Positions 6,822 to 16,074 of a stretch of DNA of 64,000 nt are shown piece after piece. Position 1 is the first letter of the stretch; the number at the start of each line of letters is the position of its first letter. Location: assembly GCA_035771165.1 (NCBI GenBank), contig JAWNZC010000368.1, forward strand, positions 3,682,501-3,746,500, read 5' to 3'. Origin of the DNA: Paragorgia papillata (lineage: Eukaryota > Cnidaria > Anthozoa > Scleralcyonacea > Coralliidae). The translations under genes and the position numbers were made by a program. The notes below the pieces were generated by a model that ran no database searches, was not told the DNA's origin, and saw nothing but the letters and a program-made list of their open reading frames with translations.

Positions 6822-9553
6822 TCAATCATCTAGTACGCAAACTCTGAACCAACTCTTGTTTCGCGGCATCGGTCTCTGACAACGCAAGCCTGAAGCACAT
6901 TGGCATCCAAATAGACGCTATATATCGTAGTGGGAGAAACAAATAAGACATTTATTCTACATTTTTTCTAAAGGCGGATTTCCAGTCCTCGCACGAAGCA
7001 ACTCGCAAGCTCACTGCGAGTGTTTTAGCGCTCGTGGCAGATAGTTGGTACCCTGCGAGCAGAGCCTTCTTTTCCTTATTTCTTCGCTGAGAGAGAGGAA
7101 GAAAAGTAGGCTCTGCTGTATCCGTGTTTGGCTTCGTCCAAGATTTAGGACGAAGTAACCCGTTTAAGATCCGTTTAACCGGTTCTCGCTTTGTTTTCTG
7201 CTCTGATTGGGACTGGGTTCGAGATTGTAACCAAGCAACTGACATGCATGCGCAATGGCAACCAGTCACGAATACCGCATGCAGAGCCTTCTTTTCTTCC
7301 TCTCTCTCAGCGAAGAAATAAGGAAAAGAAGGCTCTGCTCGCATGGTAGATAGTTGGAAATTTTGAACTATTTTTTACTCGCGGCAAGTACTCGCGGTAA
7401 ATAAACCAATCAAAACAAATTATGTCAACATTTCAAACTCATTAGTAATTCATGAGGAAAACTGCACAAAGGAAATCATTATCGTGTCGATGGTTAATTT
7501 GCATGGATATTGAAGGAAGAAATTACATAAATTAATGGAACTTTCACCTCGATTTTCCCTTAAAGTGCATGTGAAACGAAAATTAAATTTGTCTTATTTG
7601 AAAGAACACTTAAAATGATAGAGTAACATCTTTTGCAGTTTTTCGTTTCCTTGCTTCGTTCTTGAGATATTTCAGTTTGTTTGATATGCAAATTAAACAT
7701 TTTGACGTCACATGTGCATAATGAGTTATCGAAAAACGTTATATACCTTTGCTATTGTCAAATATAATCACTTGAAAATCTACAAGTTTGGTGTTCTGGG
7801 CGAAACACACGCACATGCATGCTTTCTTCGAATTAATTTGGTTGGATAATAGCAAAGATATATAACTAATTTGCATATCAAACAAACTGAAATATCTCAA
7901 GAACGAAGCAAGGAAATGAAAAACTGCAAAAGATGTTACTCTATCATTTTAAGCGTTCTTTCAAATAAGACAAACTTAATTTTCGTTTCATGGGCACTTT
8001 AAGCGTTAACTAAGCAATATCTCCCCCTCTCCACTTCACACCGACAGAAAAGAATTAACACTAACCGAGGGATAACATCTTTGTCCTTTTTTAATGTAAT
8101 TCATACATTTCTTGGGAAAGCCTGCACAACATTGTCCTGAACAATCATCATCAGAGTTGCATTTCTACAATAGAATGATCAAAAATACGTTATACGTATT
8201 ACACATACATTGTATAAGACTGCGTTCACACAAGTCCGGTATGGAAAGTAAAATGTGCATGTTACGTTCACATGTACGAATCCGCCTTAATTTAAGTCGT
8301 GTTTACACGACTCCGGAACCTTCCTGTGTACAATCAGTATTTCAATGCTGTGCACTGTTTAAATAGCCTTCAAATACTCATTAATAATTCATGACGAAAA
8401 TTCAAAAGAAATCAATACCGTAGCAGTGGTTGTAAATCGGATACAGCATCGTCCTGATTTACATAAACTTTAGCTTCGATTTTCTCGGCTAAAACAGACC
8501 GTATCCCCAAAATAGTTGGTGAACTTGATTACTTAGATGCATTTGTATTTTAAGAAAGATACAGCATTCGCAACCGAGCTGTATCTGATTTACTACGGCT
8601 CGCTTGCAGCTCGCCTTGTAAATCAGATACAGCTCAGCTGCTCATGCTGTATCTATTACATATCTCGTAAAAGTCAATGGAAACGAGGAGCAATTCAAAG
8701 AATATTACCCCACCTAAGTGTATAGTGCATTCTAGGTTTACAATTTTGGTCTTTCTGTTAGGAACTCTTCTTATTGACTTCATCTTCTCATATTTACACT
8801 GGCTAGTCATTGTTGTAATGTTCAAACAGCAGCACAAGTTCTTAGCAGAAGCTTTCCAAAGTGGAGAAGACAAATAAAGTTTTCCGTCGTTGAAAGATAC
8901 GCCAGCCGTTTGGTTAGGAGCTGAAAATTTAGGAACTGGGTACTAATGCGGAGCGAAAAAGTGCCGGATCTTATGTTCACACGACACCGCCAAGGGTTTT
9001 GTTTTCATCTCGCTCCGTTTAGAAATCGTTTTCAAATCGCTCCGGTTAGAGCGCTGTTTTCACACAATTTCGATCCGGTGTCGTGTGAACGCAACGGCGT
9101 TTTGTGACTTATTAGCGCCTTTTTCAACTCGCTCCGAACTCGTGTGAACGCAACGGCGTTTTGTGACTTTTTAGCGCCGTTTACAACTCTCCGGACTCGT
9201 GTGAACGCAACGGCGTTTTGTGACTTTTTAGCGCCTTTTTTAACTCGCTCCAGACTCGTGTGAACGCAACGGCGTTTTGTGACTTTTTAGCGCCTTTCTC
9301 AACTCGCTCCGGACTCGTGTGAACGCAACGGCGTTTTGTGACTTTTTAGCGCCGTTTTCAACTCGCTCCGGACTCGTGTCAACGGGGTCTAATACATGCA
9401 CATATACACACTCAGAAGTGGCAGGATAGCCGCAACAGCGTACGCCAACTTACTGCGGACTCGTATACTTACATTCAAGTAAAATCGCTTATTCTCCACA
9501 GCCAATGTAAATGCCACGAATGCAAAAAGAAGGGCAATGACAAATGTCTTCAT
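6822..9553 (-). CDS. Secreted ten-Cys Dickkopf-C2/prokineticin-like peptide, gene A
   Basis: Three exons on the minus strand: 9553-9473 (27 codons), 8164-8066 (33), 6917-6822 (31 plus TGA), all joined in phase 0; the product is 91 aa. Acceptors are AG (TTGTAG, TATATAG) and donors GTAAGT and GTTAGT. Residues 1-18 are a signal peptide (MKTF..., hydrophobic core, likely cut after FTLA), then a short propeptide with Lys22-Arg23, a possible processing site. Cysteines at 29, 35, 39, 40, 47, 57, 65, 67, 73 and 87 give the ten-Cys plan with a CC pair and a 'GCQCASGLRC' motif, as in the second Cys domain of Dickkopf proteins and in prokineticins (colipase fold). Hydra Dkk1/2/4-like proteins are similarly short. 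The product is presumably secreted, as a Wnt-modulating, signalling or venom-type peptide; sequence alone does not decide. The gene structure is strongly supported by the paralogue at 11489-16074. Confidence 0.82.
7049..7348. mobile_element. Mutator-like foldback in intron 2 of gene A, 300 bp
   Basis: Flanked by the 9-bp direct repeat GATAGTTGG (7040-7048 and 7349-7357). Terminal repeats start TACCCTGCGAGCAGAGCC and end GGCTCTGCTCGCATGGTA, and the arms extend about 65 bp (CTTATTTCTTCGCTGAGAGA with its complement). The CAGAGCC block near the end is shared with the CAATCTCG elements at 5450 and 9793. The open frames over it are incidental. Confidence 0.82.
7564..7998. mobile_element. TTAA-flanked MITE, family 1, copy E (divergent)
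   Basis: Perfect TTAA on each side (7560-7563 and 7999-8002). Arms start AGTGCATGTGAAACG and end CGTTTCATGGGCACT; inner arm words (GTCTTATTTGAAAGAAC, TTTGATATGCAAATTA) relate it to copies A-D, but it is a distinct subfamily. It lies in intron 2 of gene A, 67 bp from the exon 2 donor. Confidence 0.85.
8370..8660. repeat. Dispersed repeat, second copy, with 18-bp hairpin
   Basis: The left 43 bp match 4392-4432. Inside is a perfect 18-bp inverted repeat, GAGCTGTATCTGATTTAC at 8576-8593 with its complement at 8618-8635, plus further GATACAGC words. It sits in intron 1 of gene A. Probably an AT-rich non-autonomous element. Confidence 0.6.
8677..8877 (+). other. Hydrophobic open frame, possible orphan exon
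   Basis: A 66-codon plus-strand frame encodes a hydrophobic stretch ('FTILVFLLGTLLIDFIF', then 'WLVIVVMF') ending 'QSGEDK', with AATAAA overlapping the stop. A TTCTAG at about 8732 could be an acceptor. No other exon was found and it lies antisense inside intron 1 of gene A. It may be a relic of a membrane-protein exon or chance. Confidence 0.18.
8975..9380. repeat. Foldback with 59-bp tandem repeats
   Basis: GTTCACACGACACCG (8975-8989) pairs perfectly with CGGTGTCGTGTGAAC (9076-9090). From 9082 a unit with CGTGTGAACGCAACGGCG, then TTTTGTGAC, then TTTTTAGCGCC recurs at 9141, 9198, 9257, 9316 and 9375 (periods 59, 57, 59, 59, 59). So the right end of a foldback element has been amplified in tandem. 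It ends about 90 bp from the donor of exon 1 of gene A, inside the intron. Confidence 0.8.
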
Positions 9554-9782
9554 TTTGTAAAGCCAGGCGACTTCGACACCAGAGAAGTTTTCTATACAAT
9601 TATTTTCCCTTTAAGAGCAATTCGCGAATGACTCAACTTAACTTTGCATTGCTGACATGTTATTAAGAAAATTTTTAAACAATTAACAGCTGGACAAAGC
9701 AACATTAATTGATATTTGTTCGCTCAAAAAACACCCAAACAACTGTCAATAGTTTTTAATCTATGCAATTACATACTTTATA
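9554..9782 (-). promoter_or_regulatory. Putative promoter and 5'UTR of gene A
   Basis: Immediately upstream of the ATG at 9553. A GGGAAAAT word (minus strand, 9609-9602) is also found upstream of the paralogue's ATG (16151-16144), and both leaders contain an AAGTCG word. There is no clear TATA box. The boundaries are inferred. Confidence 0.3.
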
Positions 9783-9792
9783 GGGCTTATGC

Positions 9793-10010
9793 AATCTCGT
9801 TCCCAGAGCCCACGTTCCCCTTACCCAGCGGGCGGGAAACGAGAGGCTCTGGGATAATCCGTTCACGCCATCACAGGATTCTTATTATCCGGAAAAAGAG
9901 TTATATAGAGTTCACTGTGTTCATCAGCCAATGAAATATCGATGTGAAACGGATTATCCCAGAGTCTCTCGTTTCCCGGGTGTGGAACGTGGGCTCTGGG
10001 ATCGAGATTG
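9793..10010. mobile_element. Mutator-like foldback, 218 bp
   Basis: Direct repeat GGGCTTATG(C) flanks it at 9783-9792 and 10011-10020; with termini taken as CAATCTCG...CGAGATTG the duplication is 9 bp. The arms are about 70 bp (TCCCAGAGCCCACGTTCC with its complement; GAGGCTCTGGGATAATCCGT with its complement). The terminus is the same as in the element at 5450-6580. It lies upstream of gene A. Confidence 0.82.
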
Positions 10011-10044
10011 GGGCTTATGCAGCGAAAATAAGTTCGGGAGAGAC

Positions 10045-10363
10045 TCTTATTTCAAAGAACTTTTGAAGTTATAAAGATTGACGTTTGCAGCTCTTCCATA
10101 TATCACTTCGTTCTTTAGATATTGGGATTTGTTTTATATGTAAATAACATCACTTAGTCGTCACACTGCATAATGACTTGTTGGAAAATCTTGAATATCA
10201 ATTTGAGATTATTTAACGAAATCACTTTGAACTGTGCATGCGCTTCTGTGTATCGCAGGACACTATACGTGAAAAGTTTCAAGTGATTTGCTTGAATTAT
10301 TGCAAAAATAGACATGATTTTTCCAACAAGTCATTATACAGTGTGACGTCTAAGTGATGTTAT
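10045..10363. mobile_element. TTAA MITE family 1, copy F, truncated
   Basis: Inner arms only: TATTTCAAAGAACTTTTGAA on the left, and a symmetrical pair AACATCACTTAGTCGTCACAC and GTGTGACGTCTAAGTGATGTT. Both termini are lost. The central TGACGTCA sites are mutated here. Confidence 0.6.
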
Positions 10364-10379
10364 AAAGGATAAAGGACTG

Positions 10380-10640
10380 GGGGCTAATCATCCTTACTTG
10401 CAGCCAGCGGCTGAATTACGAAGGACGCAGATCAACGAGGCCGTGTCGAGGCATATCAAAGGCGCTCCAAGCAGCCGCCAACGACACAGTTCAGACCACG
10501 GATCACAGCTAAGATGTTAGGTGTTGATTTTATGGAGGGAGGAAAACCGGAGAACCCGGCGAAAAACCCTCGAAGCACAGGAGAGATCAGCTACAACTCT
10601 ACTCACATGAGTCCAACTAACAGCAACGATGGCGACTAAA
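10380..10640. repeat. Dispersed repeat related to 16700-16780
   Basis: The stretch GCTAAGATGTTAGGTGTTGA, then TTTTATGGAGGGAGGAAAA (about 10507-10545) recurs in altered form at about 16723-16762. The rest (GAGAACCCGGCGAAAAACC) has the look of a widely copied interspersed repeat. No open frame of note; family unknown. Confidence 0.5.
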
Positions 10641-11141
10641 ATTTTGAAAGGTTATTATTCAACTGTAGATCGAGTGCAAGTACGAGATTTTTGCGTTGAA
10701 AAATAACCAAATCTGTGGCTTTTTAAGACTTGTATATAGATACTCATCAGACCATATTCTTGTTTTTAAAAAAATTTAGGAGTACTATGTTACGATTGTT
10801 CAAAGTCCTCGACAGGAAGTAAAGCACGCTGTCTGGCACACTCGTTCGTTACTTCGTTTTCGATAAGGAAACTATGGATTTTATCACAATTTTAACTCAC
10901 TGTGGAAAGAATAATTATCGGACTTCCTCTGTTCACCAAAACTAGACTTTCGCTTTGGTATTTCAGTGAGCTGAAACGGCAATCCGAGACTCAGAGGTGT
11001 ATCGTTTACGTTTTTAATATTTTTAATTACTCACGGTCACGCGTGACTTGCTTTGATTAACCAATAGTACAAACGCTTTCAGAAATTTAGGCCAATCAAA
11101 AACCGAGTTGAGATATTGAACTCGCCAAAGTGAGATTTGAA
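10641..11141. other. Intergenic, nothing recognised
   Basis: AT-rich DNA between the two peptide genes. No gene, RNA or clear inverted repeat seen. Confidence 0.5.
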
Positions 11142-11270
11142 GCTCGCGAGACCAGAGGCTCTCCCTCTCCCAAACACAAACTCACATCCTCTGGTACCCA
11201 GGGTAATCAGAACGCTCATATTTCCAGAGATTCTTCACGCATCAGCGCGTGGGTCTGGGTACGAGAATGA
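11142..11270. mobile_element. Probable Mutator-like remnant
   Basis: CCAGAGGCTCTCC on the left and GGTCTGGGTACGAGAATGA on the right echo the CAATCTCGTACCCAGAGCC termini of the elements at 5450 and 9793, but no clean target duplication is visible. Confidence 0.35.
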
Positions 11271-11390
11271 CAGCTGGCACGCTAAATTCGGCCCCAGGTC
11301 CTATTCAGTTTTATTGAGATCAATGCCCCCCAAATTTCAATCATTTATCCAGTACAAAAAATCAGTGGATTTACACACCAAATAATATTT

Positions 11391-11406
11391 TTTATTGTAT
11401 TTTATT
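11391..11406 (-). promoter_or_regulatory. Poly(A) signals AATAAA of peptide gene B
   Basis: Two AATAAA hexamers on the minus strand (11396-11391 and 11406-11401), 83-98 nt beyond the stop codon of the gene at 11489-16074. Confidence 0.55.
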
Positions 11407-11488
11407 CACTGCGAGAATCAAATGATTACAGCAATTTTTTCATATAGTTGTTTTTTCAACTAACAACTCTCAATGTAACCGTGGTTTG

Positions 11489-14400
11489 TCACTCCATCCC
11501 AGATCCCTCCTCAGCTACACATTTGCTCATGAAGAAACCTTCGCATTTCAACCCTGGAGCACATCCGCATCCATGCACGACCTATTTTTGGGGAAAAGAA
11601 AAAATATTTTAATTAAAAAAGCAGTTTTACAGTCGATTCATGTAATACCGTAAAGTCCGCAAAATAGTGCACCCCCTTACTTTCCGGTAGCCGTTACTTT
11701 CCGGTAGCCATTACTTTCGGGTAGCCCTTACTTTCGGGTAGTCGTTACTTTCGGGTAGTCATTACTTTCCGATAGCCATTACTTTCGGGTAGTCGTTACT
11801 TTCGGGTAGCCGTTACTTTCGGGTAGTCATTACTTTCCGATAGCCATTACTTTCGGGTAGTCGTTACTTTCGGGTAGCCGTTACTTTCGGGTAGCCGTTA
11901 CTTTCAGGTAGCCGTTACTTTCAGGCAGCCGTTACTTTTGGGTAGCCGTTACTTTCAGGCAGCCGTTACTTTCGGGTAGCCGTTACTTTCAGGTAGTCGT
12001 TACTTTCGGGTAGCCGTTACTTTCGGATAGCCATTACTTTCCGATAGCCATTACCATTCTGTGCCATTACTTTCGGATAGCCATTACTTTCGGGTAGTCG
12101 TTACTTTCGGGTAGCCGTTACTTTTGGGTAGCCGTTACTTTCGGGTAGCCGTTACTTTCGGCTAGCCATTACTTTCCGATAGCCATTACCATTCTGTGCC
12201 ATTACTTTCGGATAGCCATTACTTTCGGGTAGCCGTTACTTTCGGGTAGCCGTTACTTTTGGGTAGCCGTTACTTTCGGGTAGTCGTTACTTTCAGGTAG
12301 TCGTTACTTTCGGGTAGTCGTTACTTTTGGGTAGCCGTTACTTTCGGGTAGTCGTTACTTTCGGGTAGCCATTACTTTCGGGTAGCCGTTACTTTCGGGT
12401 AGTCGTTACTTTCAGGTAGTCGTTATATTAGGGTAGCCATTACTTTCGGGTAGCCGTTACTTTCGGGTAGCCGTTACTTTTGGGTAGCCGTTACTTTCGG
12501 GTAGTCGTTACTTTCAGGTAGTCGTTACTTTCGGGTAGTCGTTACTTTTGGGTAGCCGTTACTTTCGGGTAGTCGTTACTTTCGGGTAGCCATTACTTTC
12601 GGGTAGCCGTTACTTTCGGGTAGTCGTTACTTTCAGGTAGTCGTTATATTAGGGTAGCCGTTACTTTCGGGTAGCCGTTACTTTTGGGTAGCCGTTACTT
12701 TCGGGTAGTCGTTACTTTCGGGTAGCCGTTACTTTCGGGTAGCCATTACCTTCGGGTAGCCGTTACTTTTGGGTAGCCATTACTTTCGGGTAGCCGTTAC
12801 TTTTGGGTAGCCGTTACTTTCAGGTAGTCGTTATATTAGGGTAGCCGTTACTTTCGGGTAGCCGTTACTTTTGGGTAGCCGTTACTTTCGGGTAGCCGTT
12901 ACTTTCGGGTAGCCGTTACTTTCGGGTAGCCGTTACTTTCGGGTAGCCGTTACTTTCGGGTAGCCTTGGTACTTTTAAGCGGGTTTTTACTGTACCATGA
13001 GATGTTGCTATAATTTGAGGCATTATAAACTTACCGAATGGAAACAGATTCCTCCTTCTTGAATGTAATCGTGGCATTTTTTCCTGAAAATACCAGTACA
13101 GCATCCATTCGGACACTCTTCGTCAGATGCGCATTTCTAATTGAAAGAATAATAAATGAACACAAATTAAGCAAGAGGACAGTAAGAGACTGCATATTCC
13201 TCCGCCAGCGGGTTATTAGAGATGTTTAATTAAAGGGTATTGGCAATAAAAATTAAGATTGTTTAATTTGAAAGAACTCGTGAAATTGTGATAGAAAATC
13301 TTTTACAACTTTTTTGTACCTTTCTTCGTTTTCAAGATATTCCAGTTTGTTTAATGTGTAAATGAGATGGGCTCTGACGTCATGAGCAGGGCACAGTATT
13401 TTTACACAAAGCAACATCAGTTATGAACTGTTCAGTGTCCAAGGCGTTTTTATGTGCAGAGTTTCAAGTGATTTCGTTGAACAAATTTAGAGATATAACT
13501 GATTTTTCTACGTGTGAAAATACTGTACCCTGCTCATGACGTCATATGTAAATGATATTAAACAAATTGAAATATCTTGAAAACGAAGAAAGATACGAAA
13601 AAATTGTAAAAGATCTTCTATTACAATTTTATGAGTTCTTTCAAATTGAACAAACTTAATTTTTGTTGCCAATGTCCCTCAAGTGTCTATGTAACGAAAT
13701 TTCCAAGTTGGAGATAATAACATTAAAGGGTATTGGCAGTAAAAATTAAGTTTGTCTCATTTGAAAGAACTCGTCAAATGGTATAAGAAGACCTTTTACA
13801 ATTTTTCCGTATCTGTTTTGGTTTTGGAAATATTTCGACCAAAGACAGCGTGCTGTCCGCCATCTTGTTGTAATATTGGGTCTAATTAACTAGGAAATTG
13901 GTGACGTCACAACCAGGGTAAACCTGATGAAACTACTCCGTGGGTGACCAAATTTCCACGGAAGGCTTTTTAAATGTTGTGGGTCAATTTAAAATGGAAA
14001 TAGCGCAACAAAATCGAGTTTCTAGCTCATAATGTCATTGGTTATGAGGTCACATGCATATCGAAAATAATTCCAAGATGGCGGACAGCAGGCTGTCTTT
14101 GGTTCAAATATTTCCAAAACCAAAACAGATACGGAAAAATTGTAAAAGGTCTTCTTATACCATTTGACGAGTTCTTTCAAATGAGACAAACTTAATTTTT
14201 ATTGCCAATACCCTTTAAAGTAATGTTTGGTATCGCTTCTTTTGACTGTGAAAGTTTTAGATCGAACAATTAAATGGAAGTATGTTTATTTAGCGTGTGA
14301 AGACCGTGCTTTTCCCCCTAAAAATTGAGACATCATTAAAATAGTTGGCATAGTTGCACAACTAATGACATCACTCGACCCAGGCTCCAAATTCTGATTG

Positions 14401-16074
14401 CCTTAGCTTCTAAACTTTTGCCGCAATGGCGTGTACATAACGAGAAAATACCTTTATTTTTGTCGTTCGTGTTGTGGTTAGAAACTTCGAATTTTATAAG
14501 TGAACTATTCACGAACATGTTTTAGTTGTCAAAAATCGACAGTATATTCTTAATTACCCATAAGACGACTAAGTTGGATGCGGATTCAACTATGTATATT
14601 TTAAAACAAATAACCCAGTATAAATAAATTTTACACACCTTTCATTTCCCACGAGAGTTTAGTTTTCTAAAGAGTGTTTTGAACAGTCTGTTCGATAACA
14701 ATAAGAATTCATGTAGATCCTAGTGATGTCATTAGTTGTGGAATAAAATATGTCTCAACTTTTTGGGCTGAAAGCTCGTTTTTCAAACGCTAAACAGAGA
14801 TACTTTCCTTTAATTATTCGAAAGAAGTAATCTCAAACTTTACTTTAATTTCATGTTATTTTCTCCAACTTGAAAATTTCGTTGCATAGGCACTTAAAAG
14901 AGAAAAATTTAGTCATGTTCAAACAACGTTTTGTTTTTGGCGTACACAATCTTTATATTTTAGCGTTATTGTGTAGCTTAGCCTTGGTTACCTGTGTCAC
15001 AGCCCTACCTCGGTAAGAATAAGGTCTGTGAACACTCGAGCGATTGTTTGTTCCAGCTGTTTTACGAAACGATACCGAAGCCAGGTATCACATACGTCTG
15101 AAATGCGTGTTGATTTCAGACCACGCCGTGATGCGTTTTGTAAGTCTTTAAACTAGCTTCAAATATTAAATATAACTAGTCAGTTAACCCATAGCCACTG
15201 GAAAGGGAGAGGGCTGTGAAACTCCGCTCTGAAACAATAGAACTTCCGGTTTGATGTTAAAAATTTCACGCCTGAGCGTCGCGTGATCTTGAAAAATAAC
15301 ATAAATCTCAGTCACGCCCACTTTCACAGCCCTCTCCCTTTCCAGTGGCTATGGTTAACCATGACATCTCTAAATTGTGAAGTTCATGTCGCTTTTTAAC
15401 CGCCGTTGTCGTCGTAGGCCATGTCCGTATCCAAGTTTTCCGCGTTTAGTAAAACGCTAAAAATATCTACAGGGGCCGGGTATGAATGAATAGTTCTAGG
15501 TGACTGAAACGAAGATAACCGATAATCGTGACATCATCGTTTTCCAAAAGCTTCGTTTTTGCCGTCCACACGGCGTCTTCGAATGTCTCCACTCTGGAGA
15601 GCGTTTTCGAAACGCTCCGTTTTCGGTCACCGAAGACGTCGGATTAGTGTGGACGAAAGGCCTAACCGTATCAAAAAGTCTCCGTCGTTTTCGTTTGAAA
15701 ACGGATTAGTGTGGAGATGGCCGAAGACGCCGTTTTTCTGCACCAATGTGGACGGCAAAAACGAAGCTTTTGAAAAACGATGATGTCACGATTATGTTAT
15801 CTTGGTTTCAGTCACCTGGAACGGTTCATTCATAGCCCTGTAGATCCTTCTAGCGTTTTACTAAACGGCGAAAACGATTCGAAAACCGTATTGTGGACGG
15901 AAAACATTTGATACGTTTTCAATACAAGGTCTCCGTTTTCGTTTGAAAACGGATTAGTGTGGGGCCTTAAGGTCTCTAATAACTTACGTCAAAAAAGAAT
16001 CGCTTCTCTTCTTCCTCGACGGCCATGGTAAATGCCACGATAGTAAAAAGCAAGGCTACCAGTAATGTCTTCAT
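11489..16074 (-). CDS. Secreted ten-Cys Dickkopf-C2/prokineticin-like peptide, gene B
   Basis: Three minus-strand exons: 16074-15988 (29 codons), 13136-13035 (34), 11581-11489 (30 plus TGA), phase 0 throughout; 93 aa. Acceptors are AATTAG and AAATAG, both donors GTAAGT. Residues 1-18 form a signal peptide (MKTLL..., ending FTMA), followed by an acidic EEEE stretch and Lys24-Arg25, a likely processing site. Cysteines at 31, 37, 41, 42, 50, 60, 68, 70, 76 and 84 repeat the plan of gene A, with 'GCGCAPGLKC' matching 'GCQCASGLRC'. Exon lengths, phases and orientation match gene A, so the two are tandem duplicates. The signal peptides are much more alike than the mature domains. Family: Dickkopf second Cys domain/prokineticin (colipase fold); the true function is open. 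Introns are 2.85 kb and 1.45 kb and packed with MITEs and a minisatellite. Confidence 0.84.
11686..12965. repeat. 17-bp minisatellite in intron 2 of gene B
   Basis: About 75 copies of GTTACTTTCGGGTAGCC with variants (CATTAC, TTTTGGG, TTTCAGG, AGTCG). Larger blocks are duplicated: the variant CGTTATATTAGGG recurs at 12421, 12642 and 12829 (221 and 187 bp apart), and CCATTCTGTGCC recurs near 12053 and 12191. The outer flanks TACCGTAAAGTCCGC (about 11647) and, inverted, GCGGGTTTTTACTGTA (about 12979) are partly complementary, so the array may have grown inside a MITE. Confidence 0.92.
13234..13679. mobile_element. TTAA MITE family 1, copy B
   Basis: TTAA at 13230-13233 is followed by AGGGTATTGGCAATAAAAAT; the right end is TTGCCAATGTCCCT, where the expected TTAA has become CAA. 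TGACGTCA occurs in each arm (13375 and 13537). It lies in intron 1 of gene B, about 100 bp from the exon 2 acceptor. Confidence 0.85.
13680..14896. mobile_element. Large foldback element interrupted by copy C
   Basis: AAGTGTCTATGTAACGAAAT at 13681 pairs with its complement ending TTGCATAGGCACTT at 14895. The inner arms also pair (AATTGAGACAT near 14325, complement near 14752; ACAACTAATGACATCACT near 14359 with its complement near 14722). The left arm is split by a TTAA MITE at 13727-14214. Total arm length is a few hundred bp. Family unknown; no coding sequence. Confidence 0.7.
13727..14214. mobile_element. TTAA MITE family 1, copy C (nested)
   Basis: Perfect TTAA duplications (13723-13726 and 14215-14218) and matching termini AGGGTATTGGCAGT and ATTGCCAATACCCT. 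The outer arms match copies A, B and D, but the inner part is different and carries CCGCCATCTTG (13857) and its complement CAAGATGGCGG (14074), plus one TGACGTCA (13912). The host foldback's other arm shows the unoccupied site with a single TTAA. Confidence 0.88.
14897..15182. other. Intron 1 of gene B, nothing recognised
   Basis: No repeat or RNA gene recognised. The words CACAGCCCTACCTCGG at 14999 weakly resemble the next foldback. Confidence 0.4.
15183..15360. mobile_element. 178-bp foldback element
   Basis: GTTAACCCATAGCCACTGG on the left pairs with CCAGTGGCTATGGTTAAC on the right; the arms continue through AAAGGGAGAGGGCTGTGAAA and its complement (about 38 bp, one indel). Confidence 0.8.
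15443..15867. mobile_element. 425-bp foldback element with GTTTTCG interior
   Basis: Arms of about 130 bp: CGTTTAGTAAAACGCT (15443) with AGCGTTTTACTAAACG (to 15867), and ATCATCGTTTT...AAAGCTTCGTTTTTGCCGTCC with its complement near 15750-15785. The interior and right flank contain repeated TCGTTTGAAAACGGATTAG and GTGTGG words. The two open frames at 15500-15783 are explained by this inversion. It lies just inside intron 1 of gene B, 121 bp from the exon 1 donor. Confidence 0.8.

Noticed and set aside
6952..7344. 130-codon minus-strand open frame
   Set aside because: It lies across the Mutator-like foldback at 7049-7348 and its arms; the two ends of the protein mirror each other's DNA.
12421..12829. 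A link between the 17-bp minisatellite (187-bp block, 11 x 17) and the 187-bp satellite
   Set aside because: The sequences are unrelated; the shared number is a coincidence.
15500..15783. Two overlapping plus-strand frames of about 70 codons
   Set aside because: Fully inside the foldback at 15443-15867; no coding signature.
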